NCBI RefSeq assembly: GCF_030409635.1
Contig: NZ_JAUFQF010000004.1
Span: forward strand, 1,894,241-1,958,240
DNA length: 64,000 bases
Direction of reading: 5' to 3'
From: Vibrio agarivorans
GTDB taxonomy: Bacteria > Pseudomonadota > Gammaproteobacteria > Enterobacterales > Vibrionaceae
Position 1 is the first letter of the stretch; every line of letters starts with the position of its first letter. Below the pieces are notes generated by a model that worked only from the letters and a program-made list of their open reading frames with translations, did not search any database and was not told where the DNA came from. Below are positions 22,279 to 31,837 of this stretch, piece by piece. Position numbers and translations under genes: made by a program.

Positions 22279-24545
22279 GCTACACGATTCTAACAGTGGG
22301 TAACCCAAATAGCGGTAAGACCACACTCTTCAATGCACTAACCGGTGCCAAACAGCAGGTGGGCAACTGGGCTGGTGTGACCGTTGAAAAGAAAACAGGC
22401 CAATTTGAGCACGCAGGCGAACAGTTTGAGCTCACTGACCTCCCCGGCATTTACTCTTTAGATAGCGGCAACGACAGTAATAGTATTGATGAATCTATTG
22501 CTTCACGCGCTATTCTTACGCACCCTGCCGATGTGATCATCAATGTGGTAGACGCAACTAGCCTAGAGCGCAGCCTTTATATGACAACACAGCTACGAGA
22601 GTTGGGTCGCCCGATGATCGTGGTACTTAACAAGCTTGATGCGCTTAAACGTGAGCGCCAGCGTATTGATGTCAAAGGGTTAGAGAAAGCACTGGGCTGT
22701 CCGGTGTTGCTTATGTCGGCAACGGATAAAGAGCAAGTCGCAAGCTTCAAAGAAAAACTGCATAAAATGCTGGTTCAAAGCATTGCTACTCATGCTTTTT
22801 CTCTTGACTACGGAATTGAACTTACCCAACAAATAATGGCGTTGTCGCCTCTATTTGAAGGCCGCGAAGTGGTTTCATCGGCGTTAGCAGTGCGAGCACT
22901 AGAACAAGATACGCTGATCTTAAATAGTGTTTCCGATGATACACGGCAGAGAGTCAATCATGCTCTGGTGAATATAGAGATAGATGTCGATCTGCAAGTG
23001 GCCAACGTACGTTATGGCTATTTGCATGAGCTTTGTAAGCGCGTACGCCGTAAAGAAGGCGGGTTGAGTCGCAGCGTATCAGAGAAAATCGACCAATTTA
23101 CCCTTAATAAATGGACGGGGATTCCCTTCTTTTTTGTTGTCATGTATCTGATGTTTATGTTCTCAATTAACATCGGTAGTGCATTTATTGACTTCTTTGA
23201 TATTGGTGTCGGTGCGCTACTCGTCGATGGCGGACATTATCTGCTGGATGATCATTTGCCGGTGTGGTTAGTGACGGTATTGGCTGATGGTATTGGTGGT
23301 GGCATTCAAACGGTTGCCACCTTCATTCCGGTGATCGCCTGCTTGTACCTGTTCTTAGCGGTACTCGAAAGCTCAGGTTATATGGCGCGAGCGGCGTTTG
23401 TCCTTGATAAAGTGATGCAGAAAATAGGTTTGCCGGGCAAAGCGTTTGTTCCATTAGTATTGGGTTTTGGCTGTAATGTACCCTCTATTATGGCAACGCG
23501 TACTCTTGACCAAGAGCGCGAGCGTAAACTCGCAGCTTCCATGGCGCCGTTTATGTCTTGCGGAGCACGTCTGCCAGTTTACGCGTTATTTGCAGCTGCT
23601 TTCTTCCCAGGCTCTGGTCAGAATGTCGTCTTCGCCTTATATCTACTTGGTATTGTTGCTGCTGTCTTTACGGGACTATTTCTAAAGAAAACCCTCTACC
23701 CAGGTAGCAGCGATAGTTTGGTGATGGAAATGCCTGACTACGAACTGCCTACGATACAAAATGTTATGATTAAAACGTGGCAGAAGCTCAAACGTTTTGT
23801 TCTTGGAGCGGGTAAAACGATTGTGGTAGTGGTCGCGCTTCTGAGCTTTTTCAACTCAATGGGTACAGATGGTTCATTTGGCAACGAAGACAGTGACAAA
23901 TCGGTATTGTCTCAAGCTGCGCAAGTGGTGACACCGGTGTTTTCACCAATCGGTATTCAGCAAGATAACTGGCCAGCGACCGTGGGTATTATTACTGGTA
24001 TTTTTGCTAAAGAGGCTGTTGTTGGTACTTTGAACAACCTTTATACCTCTGCCGAAGGTGAAGACGAAGCGTTTGATCTTATCGCAAGCCTTGAAGAAGC
24101 GGTAATGTCAATTCCAGAAAACTTGGCCGGGTTGAGCTACTCTGATCCTCTCGGCATTGAGGTAGGGGACTTGACAGACACAAGCGCAGTGGCAGAAGAG
24201 CAGGAGGTGGATACCTCAATCTTCGCCAATATAAAGCAACAGTTTGCGACTGGTCATGCGGCATTTGCGTACCTAATCTTCATCTTGCTATATACCCCAT
24301 GTGTGGCGGCGATGGGGGCTTATGTTAAAGAGTTTGGTGCTCTATTTGCTCGCTTTATAGCGGTGTGGACAATGGCTCTCGCCTACTTTGGTGCGACGTT
24401 CTACTATCAAGCAGCACACTTTGCTGACCACCCGCTGTCAAGCGCGGTTTGGATGATCGTCATTGTAGGGGCTTACGTCACGACTTACGGATTAATGAAA
24501 AAAGCAGGAGCTAAGCGCTCAGCACTTGAGGCTTCGCCAGTATGA
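22275..24545 (+). CDS. feoB: Ferrous iron permease FeoB
   Basis: FeoB is the inner-membrane Fe(II) transporter with an N-terminal G domain. G1 is GNPNSGKTTLFN, G3 is DLPGIYSLD and G4 is NKLD. The membrane part has two gate-like segments, with the conserved Cys in GFGCNVPSIMATR and in MSCGARLPVYALF. The C-terminus is hydrophobic with several helices. Its 756 aa are typical of vibrios. It overlaps both feoA and feoC by 4 bases. Confidence 0.97.
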   Translation: MSYTILTVGNPNSGKTTLFNALTGAKQQVGNWAGVTVEKKTGQFEHAGEQFELTDLPGIYSLDSGNDSNSIDESIASRAILTHPADVIINVVDATSLERSLYMTTQLRELGRPMIVVLNKLDALKRERQRIDVKGLEKALGCPVLLMSATDKEQVASFKEKLHKMLVQSIATHAFSLDYGIELTQQIMALSPLFEGREVVSSALAVRALEQDTLILNSVSDDTRQRVNHALVNIEIDVDLQVANVRYGYLHELCKRVRRKEGGLSRSVSEKIDQFTLNKWTGIPFFFVVMYLMFMFSINIGSAFIDFFDIGVGALLVDGGHYLLDDHLPVWLVTVLADGIGGGIQTVATFIPVIACLYLFLAVLESSGYMARAAFVLDKVMQKIGLPGKAFVPLVLGFGCNVPSIMATRTLDQERERKLAASMAPFMSCGARLPVYALFAAAFFPGSGQNVVFALYLLGIVAAVFTGLFLKKTLYPGSSDSLVMEMPDYELPTIQNVMIKTWQKLKRFVLGAGKTIVVVVALLSFFNSMGTDGSFGNEDSDKSVLSQAAQVVTPVFSPIGIQQDNWPATVGIITGIFAKEAVVGTLNNLYTSAEGEDEAFDLIASLEEAVMSIPENLAGLSYSDPLGIEVGDLTDTSAVAEEQEVDTSIFANIKQQFATGHAAFAYLIFILLYTPCVAAMGAYVKEFGALFARFIAVWTMALAYFGATFYYQAAHFADHPLSSAVWMIVIVGAYVTTYGLMKKAGAKRSALEASPV

Positions 24546-24772
24546 TCGTCTCTCGGTTGTTTGAGTACATCAAGCAAAATGGCACAGTTGGGCAAGCGCA
24601 ACTTGCTCAACACTTTGGAATCAGTGCCGATGGTGTCGATGCAATGCTGGCAATTTGGATAAGTAAGGGTAAATTAACCCGGCTGGTGGATACCTCTCCT
24701 GTTACGCAAGAGCAACGAGTACGCTATGCGATAACTCAACGGGGTGGGCTATCACTGACCGTCGAAATGTGA
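24542..24772 (+). CDS. feoC: FeoC-like winged-helix protein
   Basis: FeoC is a 76-aa winged-helix protein; in V. cholerae it binds the cytoplasmic part of FeoB and is needed for the transport complex. The sequence starts MIVSRLFEYIKQNGTVGQAQ and has no cysteine, unlike the enterobacterial type with a C-terminal Fe-S cysteine cluster. It overlaps feoB by ATGA and is followed by a strong terminator. Confidence 0.9.
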   Translation: MIVSRLFEYIKQNGTVGQAQLAQHFGISADGVDAMLAIWISKGKLTRLVDTSPVTQEQRVRYAITQRGGLSLTVEM

Positions 24773-24778
24773 TGAATA

Positions 24779-24806
24779 GGCTGAGTTTAGCGACTCAGCC
24801 TTTTTT
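24779..24806 (+). terminator. Rho-independent terminator of feoABC
   Basis: GGCTGAG and CTCAGCC pair perfectly around an 8-base loop, followed by six T residues. Confidence 0.92.
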
Positions 24807-24875
24807 ATAATCTAGATTTTCAACTTGGTAATAAGATAACCTATGGCTCAGCACAAAATGGCAGGTCTTTGCACA

Positions 24876-25304
24876 TTAAGCCTTCTGAAAGAGTGAGCTT
24901 AGCGATAATACATTCTGGATACGTGTCATTAATTGAAGTTGTTCTTCATCGGCGCGAAGTTGGCCTTCGGTGTTGCCCCAGATAGGTCCGGGCCAAGCGA
25001 TATCATCTTTAAAGCGAGCAATGTGATGAATGTGAAGCTGAGGCACCATATTCCCAAGCGCGCCCAGGTTGAGTTTGTCTGGACGAAAGGTTGCTTCCAG
25101 TGCTTGGCTAACCGCTTGTGATTCTAGCAAGAACTGTTGCTGCTCTTTCATTGGCAGATGGTGAAGCTCTTTCAAGTCTGCTCTTTTAGGAACGAGAATA
25201 ACCCAAGGCACCGCATTGTCTTTGTGCAGTAGGGCGACACATAAAGGGAAGTGCCCAATAACCGTGGTGTCTTTGCTTAATTGTGGATGAAGTTCAAAGC
25301 TCAT
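24876..25304 (-). CDS. HIT family protein with a Gln in the triad
   Basis: This 142-aa protein belongs to the histidine-triad family of nucleotide hydrolases/transferases; its substrate is unknown. The triad region reads QLHIHHIARF: the first His is Gln, while the middle (nucleophile) and last positions are His. The start at 25304 (MSFELHPQL) has AGGGA about 9 bases upstream; a frame from 25355 would begin in the argS terminator. Expected to be a cytoplasmic enzyme. Confidence 0.85.
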   Translation of the reverse strand: MSFELHPQLSKDTTVIGHFPLCVALLHKDNAVPWVILVPKRADLKELHHLPMKEQQQFLLESQAVSQALEATFRPDKLNLGALGNMVPQLHIHHIARFKDDIAWPGPIWGNTEGQLRADEEQLQLMTRIQNVLSLSSLFQKA

Positions 25305-25353
25305 AATGTTGTTCCCTGTCGGCTGAGTAATGAAATTATACGCCATATAAAAC

Positions 25354-25383
25354 AAAAGGTTGACGCTCTCACGTCAACCTTTT
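25354..25383 (-). terminator. Rho-independent terminator of argS
   Basis: A perfect 12-base inverted repeat (25354-25365/25372-25383) with loop CTCTCA. It has A and T runs on either side and lies directly after argS on the minus strand. Confidence 0.85.
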
Positions 25384-25409
25384 GAAGTTTCACTGTTCTC
25401 GTTAAGAGA

Positions 25410-27143
25410 TTACATGCGATCTAGAGTATCGATACCTAGTAGCGATAGGCCCTGCTTGATGGTTTTCGCCGTTAGCGCTGCTAACTTCAAGCGACTTTGC
25501 TTGATGCTCTCATCTTCAGTAGACAAGATTGGACACGCTTCGTAGAAGCTTGAGAATAGACCCGCTAGCTCAAATAGGTAGCTACACATGATGTGTGGCT
25601 GACCTTCACGAGCGACAGATTGAACCGCTTCTTCAAACTGCATCAGCTTCGCGATCAGGGTCTTCTCTTTTTCGTCAGTGACTTTGATTTCACCTTCTAG
25701 CGAGTCCATTGAAACGCCAGCTTTTGCGAATACAGAAGAGACACGCGTGTAAGCATATTGCATGTAAGGCGCTGTGTTGCCTTCAAATGCCAGCATATTG
25801 TCCCAGTCAAACACGTAGTCTGTAGTACGGTGCTTAGAGAGATCGGCGTATTTCACTGCCGCCATCGCAACAGTAGTCGCAATGTTTGCTTTTTCGTCAG
25901 CATCAAGATCAGGGTTCTTAGACTCGATCAGCTTGGCTGCACGTTCTTCAGCTTCGTCAAGAAGATCCGCTAGACGAACTGTACCGCCCGCGCGAGTTTT
26001 GAATGGTTTACCGTCTTTACCCAGCATCATACCAAAGGCATGGTGCTCAAGTGATACAGACTCAGGAATGTAGCCCGCTTTGCGAACGATAGTCCAAGCC
26101 TGCATTAGGTGTTGGTGCTGGCGTGAGTCGATAAAGTACAGAACGCGGTCTGCGCCCAGCTCTTCATAACGGTATTTTGCACACGCGATATCTGTTGTCG
26201 TGTATAGGAATCCGCCATCGCGTTTTTGAATGATAACGCCCATTGGGTCGCCATCTTTATTTTTGTACTCATCAAGGAATACAACCTGTGCACCGTCATC
26301 TTCAACTGCAAGACCTTGTGCTTTAAGGTCAGCAACGATACCTGGTAGCATGCTGTTGTATTGGCTCTCACCCATTACGTCATCACGGGTAAGCGACACA
26401 TTAAGACGGTCGTAGTTACGCTGGTTCTGGATCATGGTGATATCAACCAGCTTCTTCCACATTTCACCGCAGAACTCATCACCGCTTTGTAGCTTAACAA
26501 CGTAGTTGCGTGCTTTTACTGCGAACTCTTCATCTTCATCGTAGAGCTTTTTCGATTCACGGTAGAATGCTTCTAGGTCAGACAGTTCCATTGACACTTC
26601 GCCTGACTCTTGTTGTACGCGCTCAAGGTTAGCGATAAGCATACCGAACTGTGTACCCCAGTCGCCAATGTGGTTAGCGCGGATAACATTATGTCCTAGG
26701 AACTCAAGTGTACGAACAACGGCGTCACCGATGATGGTTGAGCGCAAGTGACCAACGTGCATCTCTTTTGCCACGTTTGGTGCAGAGTAGTCTGCTACGA
26801 TTGTTTGTGCTTGTTCAGCGTTAACACCAAGGCGAGCATCCGCCAGCGCTGCATCTGCTTGCTGAGCCAGAAAAGCTTCATCTAGGAAGATGTTGATAAA
26901 ACCAGGGCCCGCAATCTCAACCTTGCTCGCGATACCTTGTAGATCAAGAACGTCTAGCACTTTTTGAGCAAATTCTCGTGGGTTTGTGCCGAGTTTTTTC
27001 GCAACGCCCATTACACCGTTTGCTTGGTAATCACCAAATTGTGGCTTTGCTGATTGACGAACGGCTGCAGGGCTGCCTGCCGGTGCGCCAGCGGCTTCTA
27101 GAGCCTGAGATACTTTGTCATTAATTAGTGCTTGGATATTCAC
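25410..27143 (-). CDS. argS: Arginyl-tRNA synthetase
   Basis: ArgS charges tRNA-Arg. The class I HIGH-like motif is [12 protein letters not shown]; the KMSKS region is degenerate (FKTRAGGTV), usual for gammaproteobacterial ArgS. DALR-type anticodon-binding C-terminus ends [10 protein letters not shown]. The likely start is GTG at 27143, giving [20 protein letters not shown] as in E. coli, with AAGGA correctly spaced. An ATG at 27158 overlaps this ribosome site, so it is less likely. Length 577 aa. Confidence 0.95.
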   Translation of the reverse strand: MNIQALINDKVSQALEAAGAPAGSPAAVRQSAKPQFGDYQANGVMGVAKKLGTNPREFAQKVLDVLDLQGIASKVEIAGPGFINIFLDEAFLAQQADAALADARLGVNAEQAQTIVADYSAPNVAKEMHVGHLRSTIIGDAVVRTLEFLGHNVIRANHIGDWGTQFGMLIANLERVQQESGEVSMELSDLEAFYRESKKLYDEDEEFAVKARNYVVKLQSGDEFCGEMWKKLVDITMIQNQRNYDRLNVSLTRDDVMGESQYNSMLPGIVADLKAQGLAVEDDGAQVVFLDEYKNKDGDPMGVIIQKRDGGFLYTTTDIACAKYRYEELGADRVLYFIDSRQHQHLMQAWTIVRKAGYIPESVSLEHHAFGMMLGKDGKPFKTRAGGTVRLADLLDEAEERAAKLIESKNPDLDADEKANIATTVAMAAVKYADLSKHRTTDYVFDWDNMLAFEGNTAPYMQYAYTRVSSVFAKAGVSMDSLEGEIKVTDEKEKTLIAKLMQFEEAVQSVAREGQPHIMCSYLFELAGLFSSFYEACPILSTEDESIKQSRLKLAALTAKTIKQGLSLLGIDTLDRM

Positions 27144-27323
27144 ACGCGTTTCCTTCATTTCAAGGACGAAAAGCTCGGCTTAACATCGCCGAGTTTTGTT
27201 TGAGTTCACAAAAATGGCGCTAATGATAACAATTTTATTTGCTGTCATACAGAGAGGATTTGGGGAAATTTTGTCACAAACGGGGTATATTGCCTGTCAA
27301 ATTCGCTCAACAAGAGAAAAATC

Positions 27324-27917
27324 ATGACTTCATTATCATTGAAGCGCTTAACTCCGTCACAAATGCAAGAAGATCTGCCGCTGTTCATGGACAAAATTGA
27401 CCAGCTTGCTCGGTTGCTAGGCTTAGATCTTTCAAGTTATCAAGCTGATCATATTGCACTGCGAATTAATGACACAAAACTGGCGCAACAAGCACGAGAT
27501 GCTTGGGGGCTATCGGGTGTTGAAATCTCTCAGGCACAGATCAACGGTCGACCGATTATCGTTAGCTTATTTAACCAGCCTTTAAATACAGAAAAATGGA
27601 CAATTGAGTGTCTAGAACTTCCATTTCCGGTAGAGGGTAAAATCTACCCGCAGGAAGGGTGGGAGCACGTGGAATTTGTTGTGCCGTCTGAAGCTCAAAC
27701 TGCCCAAGCTTACTTAGAGGATTTGCAGATAATTTTTCCGCGTTTGTCACAAACCTTAAGCGACCTTGATGCCCTTAAAGTGAAAATGAAACTATCAAGC
27801 CCGAAGGGAGAGGGGGAGCGTTTAAACAATCCAACGGTGGCATTTAAGCACCAGGGTATTTGTATCAAACTCCACCCTCATAGCCTGAGAGCGATTGTGG
27901 CATCCGAGCAAGAGTGA
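27324..27917 (+). CDS. yecM: VOC-superfamily protein YecM
   Basis: YecM is a metal-binding-fold protein of unknown function, related to glyoxalase/isomerase (VOC) enzymes. The 197-aa protein has histidines placed as in the fold: YQADHIALRIND, GWEHVEFVVP and GICIKLHPHSL. In E. coli yecM also neighbours argS, which supports the name. It is divergent from argS and converges on the M16 peptidase gene. Confidence 0.85.
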   Translation: MTSLSLKRLTPSQMQEDLPLFMDKIDQLARLLGLDLSSYQADHIALRINDTKLAQQARDAWGLSGVEISQAQINGRPIIVSLFNQPLNTEKWTIECLELPFPVEGKIYPQEGWEHVEFVVPSEAQTAQAYLEDLQIIFPRLSQTLSDLDALKVKMKLSSPKGEGERLNNPTVAFKHQGICIKLHPHSLRAIVASEQE

Positions 27918-27935
27918 GTTTACTCACGGGTTTAT

Positions 27936-30713
27936 CTAACCCAGTTCACAGTCTTTCGGTTTAAGCTGAAACTCTTTAATTGAGCCAATTTCTTGACCTA
28001 GCGAAAGTGGCTCACAATCGTTGTGGGCATTCCCTTTCGTATGCATCACCAAACGGTTTGAGGTTCTAGGTTTAAGCTCATTCACGACAAAGCGAATCAT
28101 ATCCGCTCGAGTGAGGGATTTAAGCTCATCCAAAACCACCTCTTTTTGATTGAACTCATGGTCTTTGTTACCGATGGCAACCCATAGCCGTTGAGCACGG
28201 TTTCGCATGGTTTGATCGGGTGTCGCAATTTGGTTCCAAAGGCCACGCTTGCTGCTATGCCATTGATAGTCGTCGAGCTCTAACAGCACCATATAGAACG
28301 CATTGAGAAACTCATCGATAGATTGGATCAACTCATTGGGGCCCACTTTAGGCGATTGAACATAAGCTACGATACCTGGGTGGCGGTTCAGTGGCATATT
28401 GCCTGTTCCCACCATATACCCCAGTTGTTGCTTGGTTCTAATTTCATTGAAGAAGGCCGCAGACATTAGGTGATTGGCCAGCGAATAGAGTGCGATGGAG
28501 CGAGTGTCAGAATTATCGCATTGGTAATAAACCACGACGGCAGAGTCATCTTGACCACATTGATGCTCTCGTTGATAAGTTCCTTGGTTACCTAACATGA
28601 TGAGGGGGCGCAGTGACTCTTCATAGGTCTGGTTTTTTACGCGCAGCGCGTTTTTGATGGTCTCACCTAACTCAAACGCTTCACTTTGTGTCCAGTCACC
28701 ATAAACGAACATTTCGACATGTAAGGTCGCCAGCAGTTGCTCGACAAAGGGTGGCAGTTCATCAAGCTCTATGCTCTCTAGCGCCTGCGCCAAAACCGAT
28801 GCGGGCGGGTTGTTGGGTTGCAATAGGCCCGTCATCGCATTAAATAGCTGCGAGATAGGTCTATCTTTTGCAGAATTATTCCACGCCCTCGCCAACAGGG
28901 TTTTTATGGTAGTAAAACGCTCTGGGTTGAAGCTACGTTCAGTAAACTTCTTCAAGATCATCTTGAGTAACTCTGGTTGCTTTTGTGAAAAGCCTGATAC
29001 CGTGAGTGTAACTCCCCCTTGGTGGGTGTAGAGGTTGTAACCCATGCCAGCAATTTCAGCTTGATAAGTATCTTGTGCTAACGCATCAAGTAACATCTCA
29101 ACACACAGGCGCGTTTTGACGATATTGCTTGGACTTGCCACCGCATGAGGACTATCAATGGCGATGTAAGTCATCCCTTTTGGTACCCGGTACTCGGTGT
29201 CTTGCAAGTGCCAAAGAGTGAACCCTTCTGCTTCCTCTATGATCGTCGGGTTATCTTGTTGTCCTTCGATGGCTTTGGGTTCAAGGTCGTAGCAGATGAA
29301 TGGGTTTTTCTCTGGCAGTGCCGAATCAAAGGTCGGCTTTTGCTCGGAATAGTATGCGTGTTCTTGTGGTGTGATAGATCGGCATGAATAGGGAGTGAAA
29401 TACCATTTCGCCTCACGGTCGTATTCAAGCCCTTGGGCAACCACAGTAATACGCGCGTTTTGTGTGGTAAAAAAGCCAAGACATTGTTTGATTGCAACTT
29501 CGTCATAGGCGGCCATCATATAGTCACCATAGATGTAATCATCAGGCTCATAATGCTGCATATTCACCACAAGGTGGCTGGCCTTGTCCATCGTACGAGT
29601 CGGCTCTTGAAAACGGAATGCTGCTTCAAGAACGGCTTGTTTCTCCCAATAACGCCACTCTTGCAACCCATGTGACTCGATTTGACGAATAGCTTGCATG
29701 ATAGCTTGTACAATATCGTCAATGTGTTGAAGTCCCACTTCAGTCAAAGAGCAGCTCACAGTAAATTCGCGATAATTGCTGCCGCTAACGCCTCCGCCTG
29801 CGGATAAACCTAATATCCAGCCCGCTTCCTTGAGCTTGAGCATCAGACTATCAGGCCCTTCATATCCAATCAGGTGAGCGATATAAGAGAGTGGCTTAGT
29901 TTGGTAGTAATCGTCCATCGCTGGCAAAATAAAAGCAATGGAGAGCTTGCGCATCTCTTTTAGTGGTTCAACGTGAACCCGCAGACCGACACTTTTTTCA
30001 TCAACGAGAGCGACAGAGACTGTCTTGCCTTGCTTACTGTTGTTTTCGATTGAGGCAAAGTATTTGGTTGCATGCTGCTCTAGAGTGTCGAGAGAGTCGG
30101 GTGAAATCAGCACGAGTGTCATAATATCAGCGGAGTACTGCTGCTGATGAAATTGCATGACCACATCACGAATAGATTCATTCTCCCTGTCTTCTAGGGT
30201 TTCTATATTTCCCACTGAAAATTGACTGAAGGGGTGCTGGGCACTCACAAGCTCTTTGTGCACTTGATAGAGTCGTCGACTGTCATCATTGAGTTTCATT
30301 TTGTATTCAGAATCGACGGCATGGCGCTCTTTATCTGCTGCGTCTGGGTTAAACAGCGGCGCTATGAAAAATTGACTGAATCGGTCTAGCCCTTGCTCGA
30401 AGGTGTCGTTGCTGATATCAAAGAAAAAGCAGGTATGTTCCGTGCCAGTCCAGGCATTATTGCTTCCACCGTGCTGGCTAATGAAACGTTGAAACTCCCC
30501 GACGTTGGGAAATTTCTCGGTACCGAGAAATAGCATATGTTCAAGGTAGTGAGCGAGTCCTTCGCGATCTTGAGGATCATCAAAATGGCCGACATTGACC
30601 GCGAGTGCAGCGGCAGATTTTTGCGCTTGGGCATCTTGAACCAGTAACACCCGCAACGCATTGTCGAGAGTAAGGGCTCGGTATTGGCATTTATCATTGG
30701 GACTAATATGCAC
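27936..30713 (-). CDS. M16 family zinc peptidase (pitrilysin/insulinase type)
   Basis: The 925-aa enzyme has the inverted zinc motif HxxEH in LAHYLEHMLFLGTEKFPN (about residues 55-59), with the third ligand Glu in the ERHAVDSEYKMKL region. Middle and C-terminal inactive M16 domains follow, as in protease III and insulin-degrading enzyme. There is no signal peptide, unlike E. coli PtrA, so it is probably cytoplasmic and degrades peptides. It converges on yecM with an 18-base gap. Confidence 0.92.
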   Translation of the reverse strand: MHISPNDKCQYRALTLDNALRVLLVQDAQAQKSAAALAVNVGHFDDPQDREGLAHYLEHMLFLGTEKFPNVGEFQRFISQHGGSNNAWTGTEHTCFFFDISNDTFEQGLDRFSQFFIAPLFNPDAADKERHAVDSEYKMKLNDDSRRLYQVHKELVSAQHPFSQFSVGNIETLEDRENESIRDVVMQFHQQQYSADIMTLVLISPDSLDTLEQHATKYFASIENNSKQGKTVSVALVDEKSVGLRVHVEPLKEMRKLSIAFILPAMDDYYQTKPLSYIAHLIGYEGPDSLMLKLKEAGWILGLSAGGGVSGSNYREFTVSCSLTEVGLQHIDDIVQAIMQAIRQIESHGLQEWRYWEKQAVLEAAFRFQEPTRTMDKASHLVVNMQHYEPDDYIYGDYMMAAYDEVAIKQCLGFFTTQNARITVVAQGLEYDREAKWYFTPYSCRSITPQEHAYYSEQKPTFDSALPEKNPFICYDLEPKAIEGQQDNPTIIEEAEGFTLWHLQDTEYRVPKGMTYIAIDSPHAVASPSNIVKTRLCVEMLLDALAQDTYQAEIAGMGYNLYTHQGGVTLTVSGFSQKQPELLKMILKKFTERSFNPERFTTIKTLLARAWNNSAKDRPISQLFNAMTGLLQPNNPPASVLAQALESIELDELPPFVEQLLATLHVEMFVYGDWTQSEAFELGETIKNALRVKNQTYEESLRPLIMLGNQGTYQREHQCGQDDSAVVVYYQCDNSDTRSIALYSLANHLMSAAFFNEIRTKQQLGYMVGTGNMPLNRHPGIVAYVQSPKVGPNELIQSIDEFLNAFYMVLLELDDYQWHSSKRGLWNQIATPDQTMRNRAQRLWVAIGNKDHEFNQKEVVLDELKSLTRADMIRFVVNELKPRTSNRLVMHTKGNAHNDCEPLSLGQEIGSIKEFQLKPKDCELG

Positions 30714-31213
30714 GAAAAAGCTCCGAAAAGTAGGTTACTCGAACTCCATGGATAAATTGAGGCCCACTATAGCGAGGCCACTGGAGAGCGGAGCAACGTC
30801 ATGAATAAGGAGATTGCCCAAGGACGCCAAAAGGCATGAAGTCGACTTTGCTCATCGTTATCGTTGAGTACAATGCGATCCATCGGTGCGTCAAAAAGCT
30901 AGGCAAACGTATCTAGATACATTGAATATAGTATGAGGTGAAATGGTTTGTAGGTAAAATTGTTAATGAAAAAAGGGCTTTGCAAAGCAAAACTTCGCCT
31001 TATACCGACGCAAATGATGCTATGTTTAATGAAAATAGTTGCGCAACAGTTGCATGAAGATAGCTCGATTAGTATAGACAGCTCACAGGTTTGCACTAGT
31101 GATACTTGTATGTCGTACAAAATAGCAAGAAAATACTCGGCTACGACTCGGGAAGCTTATATCTTAAGTTGATGTAGGTCTCTGTTGTCCCGTGACAGAT
31201 TAAGGTTAGAGCA
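30714..31213. other. 500-bp spacer between the M16 peptidase gene and sixA
   Basis: No convincing gene was found. A 38-codon frame on the minus strand (30767-30883) lies 54 bases before the peptidase, and a 12-codon ATG frame after GGAG lies on the plus strand near 30800. A 12-base palindrome GCTTTGCAAAGC is at 30977-30988. Promoters of both flanking genes must lie here but were not resolved. Confidence 0.5.
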
Positions 31214-31672
31214 ATGAAAGTGATTATTATGCGTCACGGTGAAGCGGAAATGTTTGCTTCATCGGACTCTGAGCGTCAATTAACAGCGAAAGGTGTTGAT
31301 GGCAACTTGGCTGCCGCGGATAAGTTGAACGCACAAGGCGTCACTCAACTGGATAAGGTTCTCGTGAGTCCTTATGTGAGAGCCCAGCAAACGTGGGATA
31401 ATATTGGTCACAAATTTGACACACAAAATGTCGAAGTGTTTGAAGATATCACCCCCTATGGTGACGCAGATGACGTTCTGCAATATGTATGCGCCATTGC
31501 TGAGATGGAAAACCTTGACAGCATTATGTTGGTTTCACATCTACCATTGGTGAGTTACATGACCTCGGTGTTTGCCTCAAATGCAACGCCACCGATGTTC
31601 GTGACTTCTGGGGTTGCGGTGGTCGATTTTGATCCAGTGAAACGAACGGGTGAAATCGAATATCAGCTTTGA
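31214..31672 (+). CDS. sixA: Phosphohistidine phosphatase SixA
   Basis: SixA dephosphorylates histidine-phosphorylated proteins; in E. coli its targets include ArcB and the nitrogen phosphotransferase protein NPr. The 152-aa histidine-phosphatase fold has the catalytic RHG (IIMRHGEAEMF) and the second His in MLVSHLPLVSYM. It sits alone between two intergenic regions and ends in a strong terminator before flhA, so it is not part of the flagellar operon. Confidence 0.92.
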   Translation: MKVIIMRHGEAEMFASSDSERQLTAKGVDGNLAAADKLNAQGVTQLDKVLVSPYVRAQQTWDNIGHKFDTQNVEVFEDITPYGDADDVLQYVCAIAEMENLDSIMLVSHLPLVSYMTSVFASNATPPMFVTSGVAVVDFDPVKRTGEIEYQL

Positions 31673-31706
31673 TGGTTTCGATCATTTCAGTTTTTGTTTA
31701 AATAAC

Positions 31707-31744
31707 AAAAAGCTGTCTTTGCCATGGGGGTAAGACAGCTTTTT
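31707..31744 (+). terminator. Rho-independent terminator of sixA
   Basis: A perfect 13-base inverted repeat (31707-31719/31732-31744) ends in five T residues. Confidence 0.9.
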
Positions 31745-31756
31745 GACGTTTTTAAG

Positions 31757-31772
31757 CGGAACGAATATTGCA
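31757..31772 (+). promoter_or_regulatory. Sigma-54 promoter of the flhA operon
   Basis: CGGAACGAATATTGCA keeps GG at -24, GC at -12 and the correct spacing, with TTGCA intact. It starts 81 bases before flhA. In V. cholerae the flhA operon is a sigma-54, FlrA-dependent flagellar transcript, so the context fits. Confidence 0.75.
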
Positions 31773-31837
31773 TCCACTCGACGTTCATAATGATTTTAAT
31801 TTACGTCAATAGCTAGTTTAGAGTCCGTCACGCTTGT

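Noticed and set aside
30960..31172. 70-codon plus-strand frame before sixA
   Set aside because: No ribosome-binding site, unusual composition for this genome and no recognisable family.
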